A stretch of 64,000 nt of DNA from Pseudoselenomonas ruminantium. Lineage in GTDB: Bacteria; Bacillota; Negativicutes; Selenomonadales; Selenomonadaceae. Positions 8,063-16,779 of this stretch are shown here, one piece after another. A model generated the notes under the pieces. The model saw nothing but the letters and a program-made list of their open reading frames with translations. It made no database searches and was not told where the DNA came from. The translations under genes were made by a program, and so were the position numbers. The DNA lies in the NCBI GenBank assembly GCA_015058625.1, contig SVCA01000002.1, positions 310,001 to 374,000 of the forward strand, read 5' to 3'. The stretch's first letter is position 1, and every line of letters begins with the position of its first letter.

Positions 8063-8569
8063 ATGCAAGATGATGTTTATTATATGCGGGAGGCGCTCAA
8101 AGAGGCACAGATTGCCTACGATTTGGAGGAAGTTCCCATCGGTGCCGTGCTGGTGGATAATGAGACGGGAGAAATCGTAACGCGGGGTCACAATATGCGC
8201 GAAATCTGGCATGATGCCACGGCGCATGCCGAACTGATTGCCATACAGAATGCCTGCAGGGATTTGGGCCGCTGGCGCTTGTCCGGGCTGACCCTTTATG
8301 TCACCATTGAACCCTGCCCGATGTGTGCCGGTGCCATCGTCATGAGCCGTGTAGACCGGGTGGTTTACGGCAGTACCGACAGCCGGGCGGGAGCCTGCGA
8401 GTCCGTGTTTAATATTCCCGGCAATGAACAGTTGAACCATCGCCCTGAGATTACGGCGGGCGTCCTGCAGGAGGAATGCGCGGGTATCATGAAGCGTTTC
8501 TTCAAGGAACGGCGGGATAAGAAGAAAAAAGAAAAGGCCATGCTAAGCAATGTTGACAAGTCAAATTGA
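8063..8569 (+). CDS. tadA: tRNA-specific adenosine deaminase
   Basis: TadA converts A34 to inosine in tRNA-Arg(ACG), using a zinc site of the cytidine deaminase fold. It has 168 residues. The HAE motif (residues 55-57) supplies a zinc ligand and the catalytic glutamate, and PCPMC (84-88) supplies the two zinc cysteines. VPIGAVLV and GRWRLSGLTLYVTIEPC are typical. The C-terminal tail is lysine-rich (KKKKEKA). The ATG at 8063 follows AGGAGGAAAG. The stop codon lies inside the following palindromic terminator. It is transcribed alone, probably from the promoter inside the preceding terminator loop. Confidence 0.96.
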   Translation: MQDDVYYMREALKEAQIAYDLEEVPIGAVLVDNETGEIVTRGHNMREIWHDATAHAELIAIQNACRDLGRWRLSGLTLYVTIEPCPMCAGAIVMSRVDRVVYGSTDSRAGACESVFNIPGNEQLNHRPEITAGVLQEECAGIMKRFFKERRDKKKKEKAMLSNVDKSN

Positions 8570-8585
8570 CTTGTCAATTTTTATT
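8553..8585 (+). terminator. tadA terminator made of two TTGACNNGTCAA palindromes
   Basis: TTGACAAGTCAA and TTGACTTGTCAA, one base apart, are perfect reverse complements of each other, and each is itself palindromic. A T-rich tract follows. The tadA stop codon lies inside the second copy. Confidence 0.85.
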
Positions 8586-8599
8586 TATATGAAAATAAT

Positions 8600-8628
8600 T
8601 TGCGTATTTTGCATCGAAATGGTATTAT
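8600..8628 (+). promoter_or_regulatory. Promoter of the amino-sugar operon
   Basis: TTGCGT (8600-8605), 17-bp spacer, TATTAT (8623-8628), about 45 bp before the regulator gene. Confidence 0.55.
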
Positions 8629-8671
8629 GTAATTAAAATATGAAATAAATTTTCGCGTAATGAGGTGTGAC

Positions 8672-9523
8672 ATGAAAATATTGCCACAGATGGACAGGCC
8701 TGCATTCCGGCCTTCCAAGCTGGATCAAAAATTGCTGGCGTATCTGCGGGAGAATGCTGGAAAGGTGCCTCATATGACGATTTCTCAGCTGGCGGAGGCC
8801 TGTGGCACAGGGGAAGCGACGGTGACCCGCTTCGTCAAGAAAATGGGCTATGGCAGTTTGCAGCAGTTTAAGGTGGCACTGGCGGCCGAGCTTACGGAGA
8901 ACAGCCGGAATTTCATCATCAACCGTGATATTGACGCGCATGAATCGGCATTGGTGACAGGCCGCAAGCTGCTCGAAGCGAATGTCAGCACGCTGGAGAG
9001 GACTTTGGCGGCTCTGCCGGAGGGCTTGATTGAAAATTGTGCCCAGAAGCTGCTGGCGGCCAGAAGGATTCGGTTTATCGGCTTGGGTAATTCCGGTTTT
9101 ACGGCGCGGGATTCGGCTTATAAGTTCTACCGGATTGGCCTCGAAAGTGCGGGTCTCGACAACAGTCACGATATGTTTATGATGGCGGCGCTAGCGGGCA
9201 AAGGGGATGTGATTGTGGCCGTGTCCCAGTCCGGGCAGTCACCGGAACTTTTGCAGACATTACAGCTGGCACATAAGCAGGGAGCATATTGCATGCTGGT
9301 TACGGCTGATGGAGCAGCGGGGCAGCAGGAATTTATCGACGCCTGCATCATCTATGAAGCCAAGGAATCCCTGCTCGAAACAGGCTCTATCAAGGCGAAG
9401 CTGGCGCAGTTCTTTGTGATGGATTTGCTCTATACCCAGGTGGTCAAGAAGATGCCGGAGCAGGCTTTGGAAAATAAACGGCGTACAGCAGAGGCTGTGC
9501 GCATGTTAAATGGGGAGGAATAG
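8672..9523 (+). CDS. RpiR/MurR-family transcriptional regulator with SIS domain
   Basis: A 283-residue regulator, N-terminal helix-turn-helix plus C-terminal sugar-isomerase (SIS) sensor domain. The HTH is in MTISQLAEACGTGEATVTRFVKKMGYGSLQQFKVAL (about residues 32-68). The SIS part shows RIRFIGLGNSGFTARDSAYKF and DVIVAVSQSGQSPELLQ, the phosphosugar-binding serines. The ATG at 8672 is preceded by GAGGTG; an in-frame ATG at 8660 overlaps that box and is less likely. It is first in an operon with nagB, nanE and a PTS transporter, so it probably senses an amino-sugar phosphate and controls this operon. Whether it activates or represses cannot be told. Confidence 0.88.
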   Translation: MKILPQMDRPAFRPSKLDQKLLAYLRENAGKVPHMTISQLAEACGTGEATVTRFVKKMGYGSLQQFKVALAAELTENSRNFIINRDIDAHESALVTGRKLLEANVSTLERTLAALPEGLIENCAQKLLAARRIRFIGLGNSGFTARDSAYKFYRIGLESAGLDNSHDMFMMAALAGKGDVIVAVSQSGQSPELLQTLQLAHKQGAYCMLVTADGAAGQQEFIDACIIYEAKESLLETGSIKAKLAQFFVMDLLYTQVVKKMPEQALENKRRTAEAVRMLNGEE

Positions 9524-9525
9524 TT

Positions 9526-10290
9526 ATGCGTTTAATCGTTACCGATTCCTACGAAAAGATGGGGATGGAGGCTGCCAATATTGTGGCGGGGCAGGTATAC
9601 CTGAAGCCCAACAGTGTTTTGGGGCTGGCCACTGGCAGTACGCCTGTTTCCATGTATCAGCGGTTGGTGGCAGTTCACCAAAGTGTGGGGCTGGATTTTT
9701 CCGAGGTGACAACATTTAACCTCGATGAATACATCGGCATGAGCCCGGACAATCCCCAGAGCTACCACTACTTCATGCAGGAAAATTTTTTCCGGCATAT
9801 CAATATCCGTCCGGAAAATGTCTTTCTGCCCAACGGCATGGCAGAGGATATGGTGGCGGAAGGGGAGCGCTACGAGCAGTTGATTGAGTCCAGAGGGGGC
9901 ATTGACCTGCAGGTGCTGGGCATTGGTCAGAATGCGCATATTGGCTTTAATGAGCCGGATTTGAAGTTTGCGGCTACCACGCATAAGGTCGAACTGGACG
10001 AGGAAACCATTCAGGCCAATTCCCGCTTTTTCAAGAGTGCGGCGGAGGTGCCAAGGTATGCCATCAGTATGGGCATCAAGACGATTATGATGGCCGAGCA
10101 TGTCATTCTGCTGGCCAATGGCCGCAACAAGGCCGAAGCGGTGCGCAAGGCCGTCTGCGGGGATGTTACTCCGGAGGCCCCGGCTTCCATTTTGCAGCTG
10201 CACCGGGATGTGGTGGTTATCGTGGACAGGGAGGCGGCTGCTTTGCTGCCACCCATTATCCGCGGTGTCAATATAACCTATAAAGAATGA
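9526..10290 (+). CDS. nagB: Glucosamine-6-phosphate deaminase
   Basis: NagB converts glucosamine-6-phosphate to fructose-6-phosphate and ammonia. It has 254 residues. Visible motifs are GLATGSTPVSMYQRL (phosphate loop), TFNLDEYIGM with the catalytic aspartate, and the GIGQNAHIGFNEP segment with the active-site histidine. It starts 2 bp after the regulator's stop, with GGGGAGGAA as ribosome binding site inside the upstream gene, so the two are translationally close. It lacks the C-terminal extension of allosteric E. coli NagB, like other short Firmicute forms. Confidence 0.95.
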   Translation: MRLIVTDSYEKMGMEAANIVAGQVYLKPNSVLGLATGSTPVSMYQRLVAVHQSVGLDFSEVTTFNLDEYIGMSPDNPQSYHYFMQENFFRHINIRPENVFLPNGMAEDMVAEGERYEQLIESRGGIDLQVLGIGQNAHIGFNEPDLKFAATTHKVELDEETIQANSRFFKSAAEVPRYAISMGIKTIMMAEHVILLANGRNKAEAVRKAVCGDVTPEAPASILQLHRDVVVIVDREAAALLPPIIRGVNITYKE

Positions 10291-10303
10291 AGGGAGCGAT
10301 TGG

Positions 10304-10978
10304 ATGAGTTTTTTGGCAGATGTGCAGGGAAAGCTCATTGTATCCTGTCAGGCTTTGCCCGATGAACCGTTGCACAGTTCGTTTATCATGGGACGCATGG
10401 CGCTGGCAGCCAAGGAAGGAGGGGCTGTGGCTATCCGTGCCCAGAGCAGTGATGATATCCGGGAAATCCAAAAGGTGACCGGCCTGCCGGTTATCGGTCT
10501 GGTCAAGCGGAATTATGAGGATTCCCCCATATACATCACGCCTACCATGGCTGAGGTGGAGGATTTGCTCACGACAGACTGTGAGATGATTGCGCTGGAT
10601 ATGACGGACAGGCCACGACCGCAGGGGGAAAAGCTGTCGGATTTGCTGGCTAGAATTCATGAAGGCGGCAGGCTGGTATTGGCGGATATTTCTACTTATG
10701 AGGAAGGCATGGCTGCGGCAAAATTGGGGGCAGATGCCATTTCGACCACCTTGTCCGGCTATACGCCCTATTCGCCACAGCTTTCCGGCCCGGATGTCGA
10801 GCTCGTGACGGCGTTGAGCCGGGATTTGGACATTCCGGTATTTGCCGAAGGCCGCATCAATGAGCCGGCGGATATTCAGCGGGTCATGGCGGCAGGTGCC
10901 TATGCACCGATTGTGGGCTCAGCCATTACGCGCCCGCAGCTGATTACGGCAAAATTTGCGCAGGCTTTGTCTGTGTGA
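10304..10978 (+). CDS. nanE: N-acetylmannosamine-6-phosphate 2-epimerase
   Basis: NanE interconverts ManNAc-6-P and GlcNAc-6-P in sialic acid and ManNAc catabolism. It is a TIM-barrel protein of 224 residues. KLIVSCQALPDEPLH, AIRAQSSDDIREI, GLPVIGLVKRNY, EMIALDMTDRPRP and the late FAEGRI-x-P plus GAYAPIVGSAITRP phosphate motif match the family. It lies 13 bp after nagB. No sialic acid lyase (nanA) or ManNAc kinase (nanK) is nearby, so the substrate probably arrives already phosphorylated through the PTS gene that follows, or those genes are elsewhere. Confidence 0.93.
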   Translation: MSFLADVQGKLIVSCQALPDEPLHSSFIMGRMALAAKEGGAVAIRAQSSDDIREIQKVTGLPVIGLVKRNYEDSPIYITPTMAEVEDLLTTDCEMIALDMTDRPRPQGEKLSDLLARIHEGGRLVLADISTYEEGMAAAKLGADAISTTLSGYTPYSPQLSGPDVELVTALSRDLDIPVFAEGRINEPADIQRVMAAGAYAPIVGSAITRPQLITAKFAQALSV

Positions 10979-11007
10979 AGCATATAATTTTATAAGGGGG
11001 ATTATTC

Positions 11008-12594
11008 ATGGATTTGTTTGCACAGAATCAGGGGAGCAACAGTTCCTTGTTTGCTAAAGCACAGCGCTTTGGCAAGTCATTTATGCTGCCGATTGCGGTA
11101 TTGCCGGCAGCTGGTATCTTGCTGGGGATTGGTGGGGCTTTGTCCAATCCCAATTCGGTGAAGGCGTATCCGTTCCTGGATATTGGCTGGCTGCAGAATG
11201 TGTTCACCATTATGGCGGCAGCAGGCAATGTGGTCTTTGCCAATCTGGCCATTTTGTTCGCCATCGGCATTGCGGTAGGCTTGGCCCGCTCCGATAAGGG
11301 AACGGCAGGACTGTCGGCAGCACTGGCACTGTTGGTTATGAATTCCACCATCAATGCTATGCTGAAGATTACGGGAACGCTGGCTAAGGATAATTTAGCC
11401 GGGGTCGGTCAGGGGATGGCCCTGGGCATCCAGACTTTGGAAACGGGTGTATTTGGCGGTGTAGCCGTAGGTATCATGACGTATTTATTGCATGCCCGTT
11501 TCAACAAGATTGAATTGCCGCAGTTCTTAGGCTTCTTCGGTGGTTCGCGGTTCGTGCCCATCGTGACGTCCTTTTCCGCCATCTTTTTGGGTGTGGCCAT
11601 GTTTGTGATTTGGCCGCATTTTCAGCAGCTGATTTTTGGCATGGGCGGTCTGGTGGAATCCACGGGGTATATCGGCACTTTGATTTATGGTTTTGTGCTG
11701 CGTATGCTTGGCCCGTTCGGTCTGCATCATATCTTCTATCTTCCCTTCTGGACCACAGCTCTGGGCGGCGCGGAAGTCATTCAGGGCCAGCTGGTGGAAG
11801 GCACGCAGCGGATTTTCTTTGCCCAGCTTGGTGACCCGAATACGACGCAGTATTACATCGGCATTTCCAGGTTTATGTCTGGCCGCTTCATCACCATGAT
11901 GTTTGGACTTTTGGGTGCCTGCCTGGCCATGTATCATACGGCAAAACCGGAGAAGAAAAAACTGGTGGGCGGCCTCCTGCTGTCAGCTGGTCTGACTTCC
12001 TTCTTGACAGGCATTACGGAACCCATCGAGTTCTCCTTTCTGTTTGTGGCACCGATGCTCTATGTTCTCCATGCCTTCTTTGATGGTTGTGCCTTCATGC
12101 TCGCGCATATCCTGCAGATTACTGTCGGCCAGACGTTCTCCGGCGGCTGCATCGATTTGATTCTGTTTGGTATCCTGCAGGGGGCAGACAAGACCAACTG
12201 GATTTACATTCCCATGGTGGGGATTCCCTGGTTCTTCCTCTATTACTTCTCCTTCAAGTACCTGATTCTGAAGTTTGACTTCAAGACGTTGGGCCGCGAA
12301 GATGAGGATGAAGTGGTGGAAGCCGCCGACATTCAGAAGGTGGCCGGTCATAAGGAGGCAGAGCGCACAGAATTAATCATCAATGGCTTAGGCGGCCGGG
12401 CCAACATTGTGGAATTGGATTGCTGTGCAACCCGTTTGCGCGTCACCGTTAAGGATGGCAGCAAGGTTAGTGAACGCATGCTCAAAGAAAGCGGCTGCCG
12501 CGGTGTCCTGCAGAGCGGTACCGGCGTTCAGGTCATCTACGGCCCGCAGGTAACGGTGATTAAAAATGAGTTGGAAGAAGTATTGAGCTTTTGA
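11008..12594 (+). CDS. PTS transporter EIICB, glucose/N-acetylglucosamine family
   Basis: Membrane sugar permease with a fused EIIB phosphotransfer domain, 528 residues. About ten hydrophobic segments form EIIC (residues ~25-430), with the family markers FMLPIAVLPAAGILLGIGG and LTGITEPIEFSFLFVAPML, the latter being the sugar-binding GITEP motif. EIIB is C-terminal, with the phosphorylated cysteine in ELDCCATRLRVTVKDGS. No EIIA domain is attached, so EIIA must come from another gene. Context (nagB, nanE) points to GlcNAc, glucosamine or ManNAc as substrate. Family resemblance to NagE is good but ptsG/malX-type specificity cannot be excluded. The stop codon lies in a TTGACCGGTCAA palindrome. 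Confidence 0.88.
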   Translation: MDLFAQNQGSNSSLFAKAQRFGKSFMLPIAVLPAAGILLGIGGALSNPNSVKAYPFLDIGWLQNVFTIMAAAGNVVFANLAILFAIGIAVGLARSDKGTAGLSAALALLVMNSTINAMLKITGTLAKDNLAGVGQGMALGIQTLETGVFGGVAVGIMTYLLHARFNKIELPQFLGFFGGSRFVPIVTSFSAIFLGVAMFVIWPHFQQLIFGMGGLVESTGYIGTLIYGFVLRMLGPFGLHHIFYLPFWTTALGGAEVIQGQLVEGTQRIFFAQLGDPNTTQYYIGISRFMSGRFITMMFGLLGACLAMYHTAKPEKKKLVGGLLLSAGLTSFLTGITEPIEFSFLFVAPMLYVLHAFFDGCAFMLAHILQITVGQTFSGGCIDLILFGILQGADKTNWIYIPMVGIPWFFLYYFSFKYLILKFDFKTLGREDEDEVVEAADIQKVAGHKEAERTELIINGLGGRANIVELDCCATRLRVTVKDGSKVSERMLKESGCRGVLQSGTGVQVIYGPQVTVIKNELEEVLSF

Positions 12595-12660
12595 CCGGTC
12601 AATGAATAGACGTGGAAAAGATTGCGAAAATGACTGTTAATAAAGCAATATCATAACAAA

Positions 12661-12734
12661 AAAGCCCGGTATAACTGTTTCAGGAGCGTTTGAAGCGCAG
12701 CTTCTCAGCGGAAGAAACAGTTATACCGGGCTTT
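12661..12734. repeat. Perfect 21-bp palindrome with conserved inner hairpin, bidirectional terminator
   Basis: Arms at 12661-12681 and 12714-12734 are perfect reverse complements. The 32-nt loop holds GAAGC-GCA-GCTTC. The stem begins with AAAAAA and ends with CTTTT, so it can terminate the PTS gene and the convergent TPR gene. The loop is nearly identical to that at 1508-1537 although the stems are unrelated. Confidence 0.85.
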
Positions 12735-12775
12735 TATTATGGAATGGACAATATTATCGAATCAATGGTGGTATT

Positions 12776-13480
12776 TTATATATCCCAATGCAGCATATCC
12801 GGATTCGGCGTCGCCTTATCCACTTCGGTCAGAATCCACGCCGCATTATCATGCGTAGCGGCAAAGGCTTTTTCGAGCCCTGTCTGATATTTTTCGGGAA
12901 TTTCCATGGCGTGAATGGCCATGTGCATATAGTCCTTGGCCACGAGCGTTACACCGCGGGTAGCGGCCAGCTGAGCCTTGAAGCGGTAGCCGTAATAGAG
13001 GTAGCTGTTGTGCTCGATGGGAATGTCCTTGTAGGCTTCGATGCGTTCATCTACTTCCTTTTCGGCATCGGCGGTGAGGTTCATCTTGTGCATGAGGTTC
13101 CAGCGGTCAGCCCAAAGCTCGCCGCGCAGGATGTACTTGTAGAGAAAATCGGTGCCCTCGGCAGCTTCAATCGCCTGATTGATATGGGAGAGGGCTTCGT
13201 CAAACTTCCCCTGTTCCTTTTCCAAGGCGCTTAACTTCTGCAGGGCAAAGGCGTATTCTTCGACTTCTTCGCTGTTTTCTTCATTATAATCCGCTTCGAC
13301 CACGCTGTGGAAAAGTTCGCTGGCTTCGTCCTTCTTGTCGATTTCGTCCATGGCGAGGAAGTGGGCAAGTCTCGCCCGTGCCCGCCAGCTGTCCATGCCT
13401 CCGGCAAAGAGATTTTCGGGCGGATGAGCTTTGGAGTCCATTACGAGATGTACCAATTTATGAAATTCATTCTGTGTCAT
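12776..13480 (-). CDS. TPR-like cytoplasmic protein, function unknown
   Basis: A 234-residue, acidic, all-helical protein with tetratricopeptide-like helix pairs, for example EEYAFALQKLSALEKEQGKFDEALSHINQAIEAAEG (about residues 75-112). No signal peptide or membrane segment is seen. The start ATG at 13480 is chosen because GGAGG lies eight bases upstream; a longer frame adds six residues without a ribosome binding site. It is divergent from clpB across a 170-bp promoter region. That suggests a link to protein stress, but this is inference only. TPR proteins usually mediate protein-protein contacts; no partner can be named. Confidence 0.75.
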   Translation of the reverse strand: MTQNEFHKLVHLVMDSKAHPPENLFAGGMDSWRARARLAHFLAMDEIDKKDEASELFHSVVEADYNEENSEEVEEYAFALQKLSALEKEQGKFDEALSHINQAIEAAEGTDFLYKYILRGELWADRWNLMHKMNLTADAEKEVDERIEAYKDIPIEHNSYLYYGYRFKAQLAATRGVTLVAKDYMHMAIHAMEIPEKYQTGLEKAFAATHDNAAWILTEVDKATPNPDMLHWDI

Positions 13481-13545
13481 ATTATAATCCTCCTGCATTT
13501 ATCATGTTTCCTATTATACATGAAAATGAAAAAGAAAACTAGAAT

Positions 13546-13599
13546 TAAAGTCAAAAAGTCAGAAATAGTATTTGACTTTTTGACTTTATCCTGTATAAT
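13546..13599 (+). promoter_or_regulatory. clpB promoter with mirrored GTCAAA-type operator
   Basis: TTGACT (13572-13577), 16-bp spacer, TATAAT (13594-13599). A perfect 16-bp inverted repeat, TAAAGTCAAAAAGTCA (13546-13561) and its complement (13573-13588), spaced by 11 bp, covers the -35. Each arm holds two AGTCA units 8 bp apart. CtsR boxes are direct heptads of similar sequence with a 10-bp period, so this is CtsR-like in sequence but not in geometry. No CIRCE element is seen. Confidence 0.75.
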
Positions 13600-13649
13600 A
13601 AGGGTAAAGATGATGTTGGTAATAACCGCAAAGTTACGGAGGAAATATT

Positions 13650-16223
13650 ATGGGACAGGAAAAATACACCGCAAAAACCATGGCGGCTTTGCAGGCTGCC
13701 CAGCAGATGGCGGCGATGCGCTACCATCAGGAAATCACTTCCCTGCATGTGCTGTTGGCACTAGCCAAGGAGCCGGAAGGACTCTTGACGGACATCTTTA
13801 ATGAATGCAAGACAGACTTGCCGATGCTCAAAGCCCGTTTGGAACAGGAGCTGGGCAAGATTCCGAGCGTCCGGGGCACAGACCGCCTTTCCATGGGCAT
13901 GGATATGGTGCGGGTACTGGCGCGGGCCGAGGAGTTTGCCAAGTCCATGAAGGATGATTACCTTTCCACGGAACATCTGCTCTTAGGGCTGGCCGAAGAT
14001 GGCAGCAGTGATGTGCAGTCCATCTGCAAGGAGTTCAAGCTGACCAAGAGCAATATTCAAGGCGCCATCAAAAAGTACCGCAAGCAGAATGTCACGAGCG
14101 AAAATCCCGAAGAAGGCTACAAATCACTGGAAAAATTCGGCCGTGATTTGACGGCAGCCGCGCGGCAGGGTAAGCTTGACCCGGTAATTGGCCGTGACGA
14201 GGAAATCCGCCGCACGATTGAAATTCTCTCCCGCCGCACGAAGAATAACCCGGTGCTGATTGGTGAACCGGGCGTGGGCAAGACGGCTATTGTTGAAGGC
14301 CTTGCCCGCCGCATTGTGGCCGGGGATGTGCCGGAATCACTCAAAAACAAGACGCTCTATTCGCTCGATATGGGCTCGTTGATTGCCGGTGCGAAATTCC
14401 GCGGCGAATTCGAGGAACGCTTGAAGGCGGTACTCAATGAAATCGTCAAATCCGATGGGCAGATTCTGCTCTTTATCGACGAAGTGCATACGGTTGTCGG
14501 TGCCGGTGCCGCCGAAGGCGCTATGGACGCAGGCAATCTCTTGAAGCCTATGATGGCCCGCGGGGAACTGCGCTGCATTGGTGCGACAACCCTCAACGAA
14601 TATCGCAAGTATATCGAAAAGGATACGGCTTTGGAGCGCCGCTTCCAGCCGGTCATGGTCGGCCAGCCCAGTGTGGAAGATACGATTTCCATTCTGCGCG
14701 GCCTCAAAGAACGCTATGAGGTGCATCATGGTGTGCGCATTCGTGATGCGGCTTTGGTTTCGGCAGCCGTTTTGTCTGACCGCTATATCTCCGACCGCTT
14801 CCTGCCGGATAAGGCCATTGACCTTGTGGATGAAGCAGCCGCAAAATTGCGTACGGAAATTGAATCCATGCCGGCACCGATTGACGAAATCCGCCGCAAA
14901 ATCATGCAGCTCGAAATCGAAGAACAGGCCTTGAAGAAGGAAACCGACGCGGCATCCAAAGAAAAACTCGCGGAAATCACGGCGGAAAAGAGCGATTTGC
15001 AGGCGCAGGAAAACACGCTCAAAGCAAAATGGGACAGCGAAAAACAGGCCATTTTGCGCGTGCGGGCCATCAAGAAGGAAATCGACGAGGTCAACAGCCA
15101 GATGGAGAGCGCCGAACGTGCCTATGACCTCAACCGTCTGTCGGAACTCAAATACGGCAAGCTCCCGCAGCTGCAGCAGCAGTTGAAGGAAGAAGAAGAA
15201 AAGATTGCCGCCCGTGCACAGGGCGAAACCCTGCTCAAAGAAGAAGTCGGCGAAGAAGACATCGCCAAGGTCATCAGCCGCTGGACGGGGATTCCCGTCA
15301 GCAAGATGCTCACGGGCGAGCGGGAAAAGCTCATTCATCTGGAAGATGTGCTCCATGAACGCGTAGTCGGTCAGGATGAAGCGGTCAAAGCCGTCAGCGA
15401 AGCCATCCTGCGTGCGCGTGCGGGCATCAAAGACCCCAACCGGCCGATTGGTTCCTTTATCTTCCTTGGCCCGACGGGCGTAGGCAAGACGGAACTGGCC
15501 AAGACGCTGGCCGAAGCACTCTTTGATGATGAGCGCAGCATGATTCGCATTGATATGAGCGAATACATGGAAAAACACAGTGTGGCCCGTCTTATCGGTG
15601 CGCCTCCGGGATATGTGGGCTATGATGAAGGCGGCCAGCTCACCGAAGCAGTGCGCCGCCGTCCGTATAGCGTTATCCTGCTCGATGAAATCGAAAAGGC
15701 ACACCGTGATGTGTTCAATGTGCTGCTGCAGATTCTCGATGATGGCCGCCTGACCGATGGCAAGGGGCGTGTGGTGAACTTCAAGAATACGGTCATCATT
15801 ATGACCAGCAACTTAGGTTCCCACGAAATCCTCAACAAGGATTACGAAGAAGCCCAGACGGCGGTCAAGGAAATCTTGAAGGATTATTTCCGTCCGGAAT
15901 TCCTGAACCGTGTGGATGATATCATCGTGTTCAAGGCATTGGCCAAGGAACAGGTGAAGAATATTGCCGGGATTCTGCTGAAAGCTCTGGGCGAGCGGCT
16001 GGAACGTCAGGTCAAAATCACCTTGGGCTGGAATGAAGATGCGCTTACGGCGCTGGCTGACCAGGGCTTTGACCCCAACTTTGGTGCCCGCCCCTTGCGC
16101 CGACTCTTGGTACATACCGTCGAAACGGCTCTTTCCAAGGCCATTATCCGCGGCGATGTGCAGGAAGGCGATACGGTGAATATCGGCTTTGCTGATGGTG
16201 AGTTTACCTTTACAACGGCATAA
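13650..16223 (+). CDS. clpB: ATP-dependent disaggregase ClpB
   Basis: ClpB is a hexameric AAA+ disaggregase that works with DnaK. It has 857 residues with the full domain order. An N-terminal Clp repeat domain (1-~145) comes first. NBD1 carries Walker A GEPGVGKT and [14 protein letters not shown]. The coiled-coil middle domain (~400-520, EESRLK-type heptads such as [27 protein letters not shown]) marks ClpB rather than ClpA or ClpC. NBD2 carries [16 protein letters not shown] and [24 protein letters not shown] sensor-2 stretch ends the protein. The ribosome binding site is GGAGGAAA. It is probably stress-induced through the operator overlapping its -35. Confidence 0.97.
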   Translation: MGQEKYTAKTMAALQAAQQMAAMRYHQEITSLHVLLALAKEPEGLLTDIFNECKTDLPMLKARLEQELGKIPSVRGTDRLSMGMDMVRVLARAEEFAKSMKDDYLSTEHLLLGLAEDGSSDVQSICKEFKLTKSNIQGAIKKYRKQNVTSENPEEGYKSLEKFGRDLTAAARQGKLDPVIGRDEEIRRTIEILSRRTKNNPVLIGEPGVGKTAIVEGLARRIVAGDVPESLKNKTLYSLDMGSLIAGAKFRGEFEERLKAVLNEIVKSDGQILLFIDEVHTVVGAGAAEGAMDAGNLLKPMMARGELRCIGATTLNEYRKYIEKDTALERRFQPVMVGQPSVEDTISILRGLKERYEVHHGVRIRDAALVSAAVLSDRYISDRFLPDKAIDLVDEAAAKLRTEIESMPAPIDEIRRKIMQLEIEEQALKKETDAASKEKLAEITAEKSDLQAQENTLKAKWDSEKQAILRVRAIKKEIDEVNSQMESAERAYDLNRLSELKYGKLPQLQQQLKEEEEKIAARAQGETLLKEEVGEEDIAKVISRWTGIPVSKMLTGEREKLIHLEDVLHERVVGQDEAVKAVSEAILRARAGIKDPNRPIGSFIFLGPTGVGKTELAKTLAEALFDDERSMIRIDMSEYMEKHSVARLIGAPPGYVGYDEGGQLTEAVRRRPYSVILLDEIEKAHRDVFNVLLQILDDGRLTDGKGRVVNFKNTVIIMTSNLGSHEILNKDYEEAQTAVKEILKDYFRPEFLNRVDDIIVFKALAKEQVKNIAGILLKALGERLERQVKITLGWNEDALTALADQGFDPNFGARPLRRLLVHTVETALSKAIIRGDVQEGDTVNIGFADGEFTFTTA

Positions 16224-16235
16224 GAAAATTTTGTT

Positions 16236-16266
16236 GAGGCTGTCCATAAAAATGGGCGGCCTCATT
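16236..16266 (+). terminator. Weak terminator-like hairpin after clpB
   Basis: GAGGC...TCCAT pairs with ATGGG...GCCTC around AAAA with one internal mismatch, followed by ATTTA. Imperfect stem and poor T tract. Confidence 0.5.
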
Positions 16267-16324
16267 TACATCTCAGCAAAATGATGATACTATAAGAAAT
16301 AGTTTTGAAAATGGAGGAGTGGGA

Positions 16325-16741
16325 GTGAAATTGACCTGGCTGCATAATATGGCAAGTGAATTTTTCACCGTTGCTTTTTTTAAGTTCCTCGTAGTGGGGG
16401 TCATTAACACCTTTGACTGTTCGCTGTTTGCCATGCTGTTGATGATGCTCAGCATAGATGGCAATCTGGCTTTTAACCTTGGGTATCTTCTGAGTAATAT
16501 GCTGGCTTATGCCCTGAACAGCTGGTGGATTTTCCCAGAACCACTGTCCTGGCGGCGGTATGTGAAATTTATGATTTCCTATATACCAAATGCTGTTATT
16601 GAGAACGTAATTGTGGTCGTGTTCTATAACTGGCTGGGTGCGCCGCCTTTGGTGAGCTTCCTGCTGGCGGCAGTTTTGGGGATGCCGGTGACTTATATTT
16701 TGGTGAAATGGTTTGCCTTTGACCGGCGCTTTAGAGATTGA
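16325..16741 (+). CDS. GtrA-family membrane protein
   Basis: A 138-residue protein with four hydrophobic helices and the GtrA pattern: FFKFLVVGVINTFDCSLFAMLL in the first helix, then LGYLLSNMLAYALNSWWIF and a final PVTYILVKWFAFDRRF. GtrA proteins are thought to help flip or present undecaprenyl-phosphate-linked sugars. The start is GTG 16325, seven bases after GGAGGAG; an in-frame GTG at 16319 overlaps that box. It is first of a four-gene set with GT39, GT2 and a deacetylase, consistent with lipid-linked sugar transfer to the outer surface. Confidence 0.9.
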   Translation: MKLTWLHNMASEFFTVAFFKFLVVGVINTFDCSLFAMLLMMLSIDGNLAFNLGYLLSNMLAYALNSWWIFPEPLSWRRYVKFMISYIPNAVIENVIVVVFYNWLGAPPLVSFLLAAVLGMPVTYILVKWFAFDRRFRD

Positions 16742-16779
16742 ATAATATACGGAGAATTTAGAAAATTGGAGGACGTTGT

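Noticed and set aside
13546..13588. Standard CtsR or CIRCE box at clpB
   Set aside because: The half-sites resemble CtsR, but spacing is 8 bp and the arrangement is inverted; CIRCE sequence is absent.
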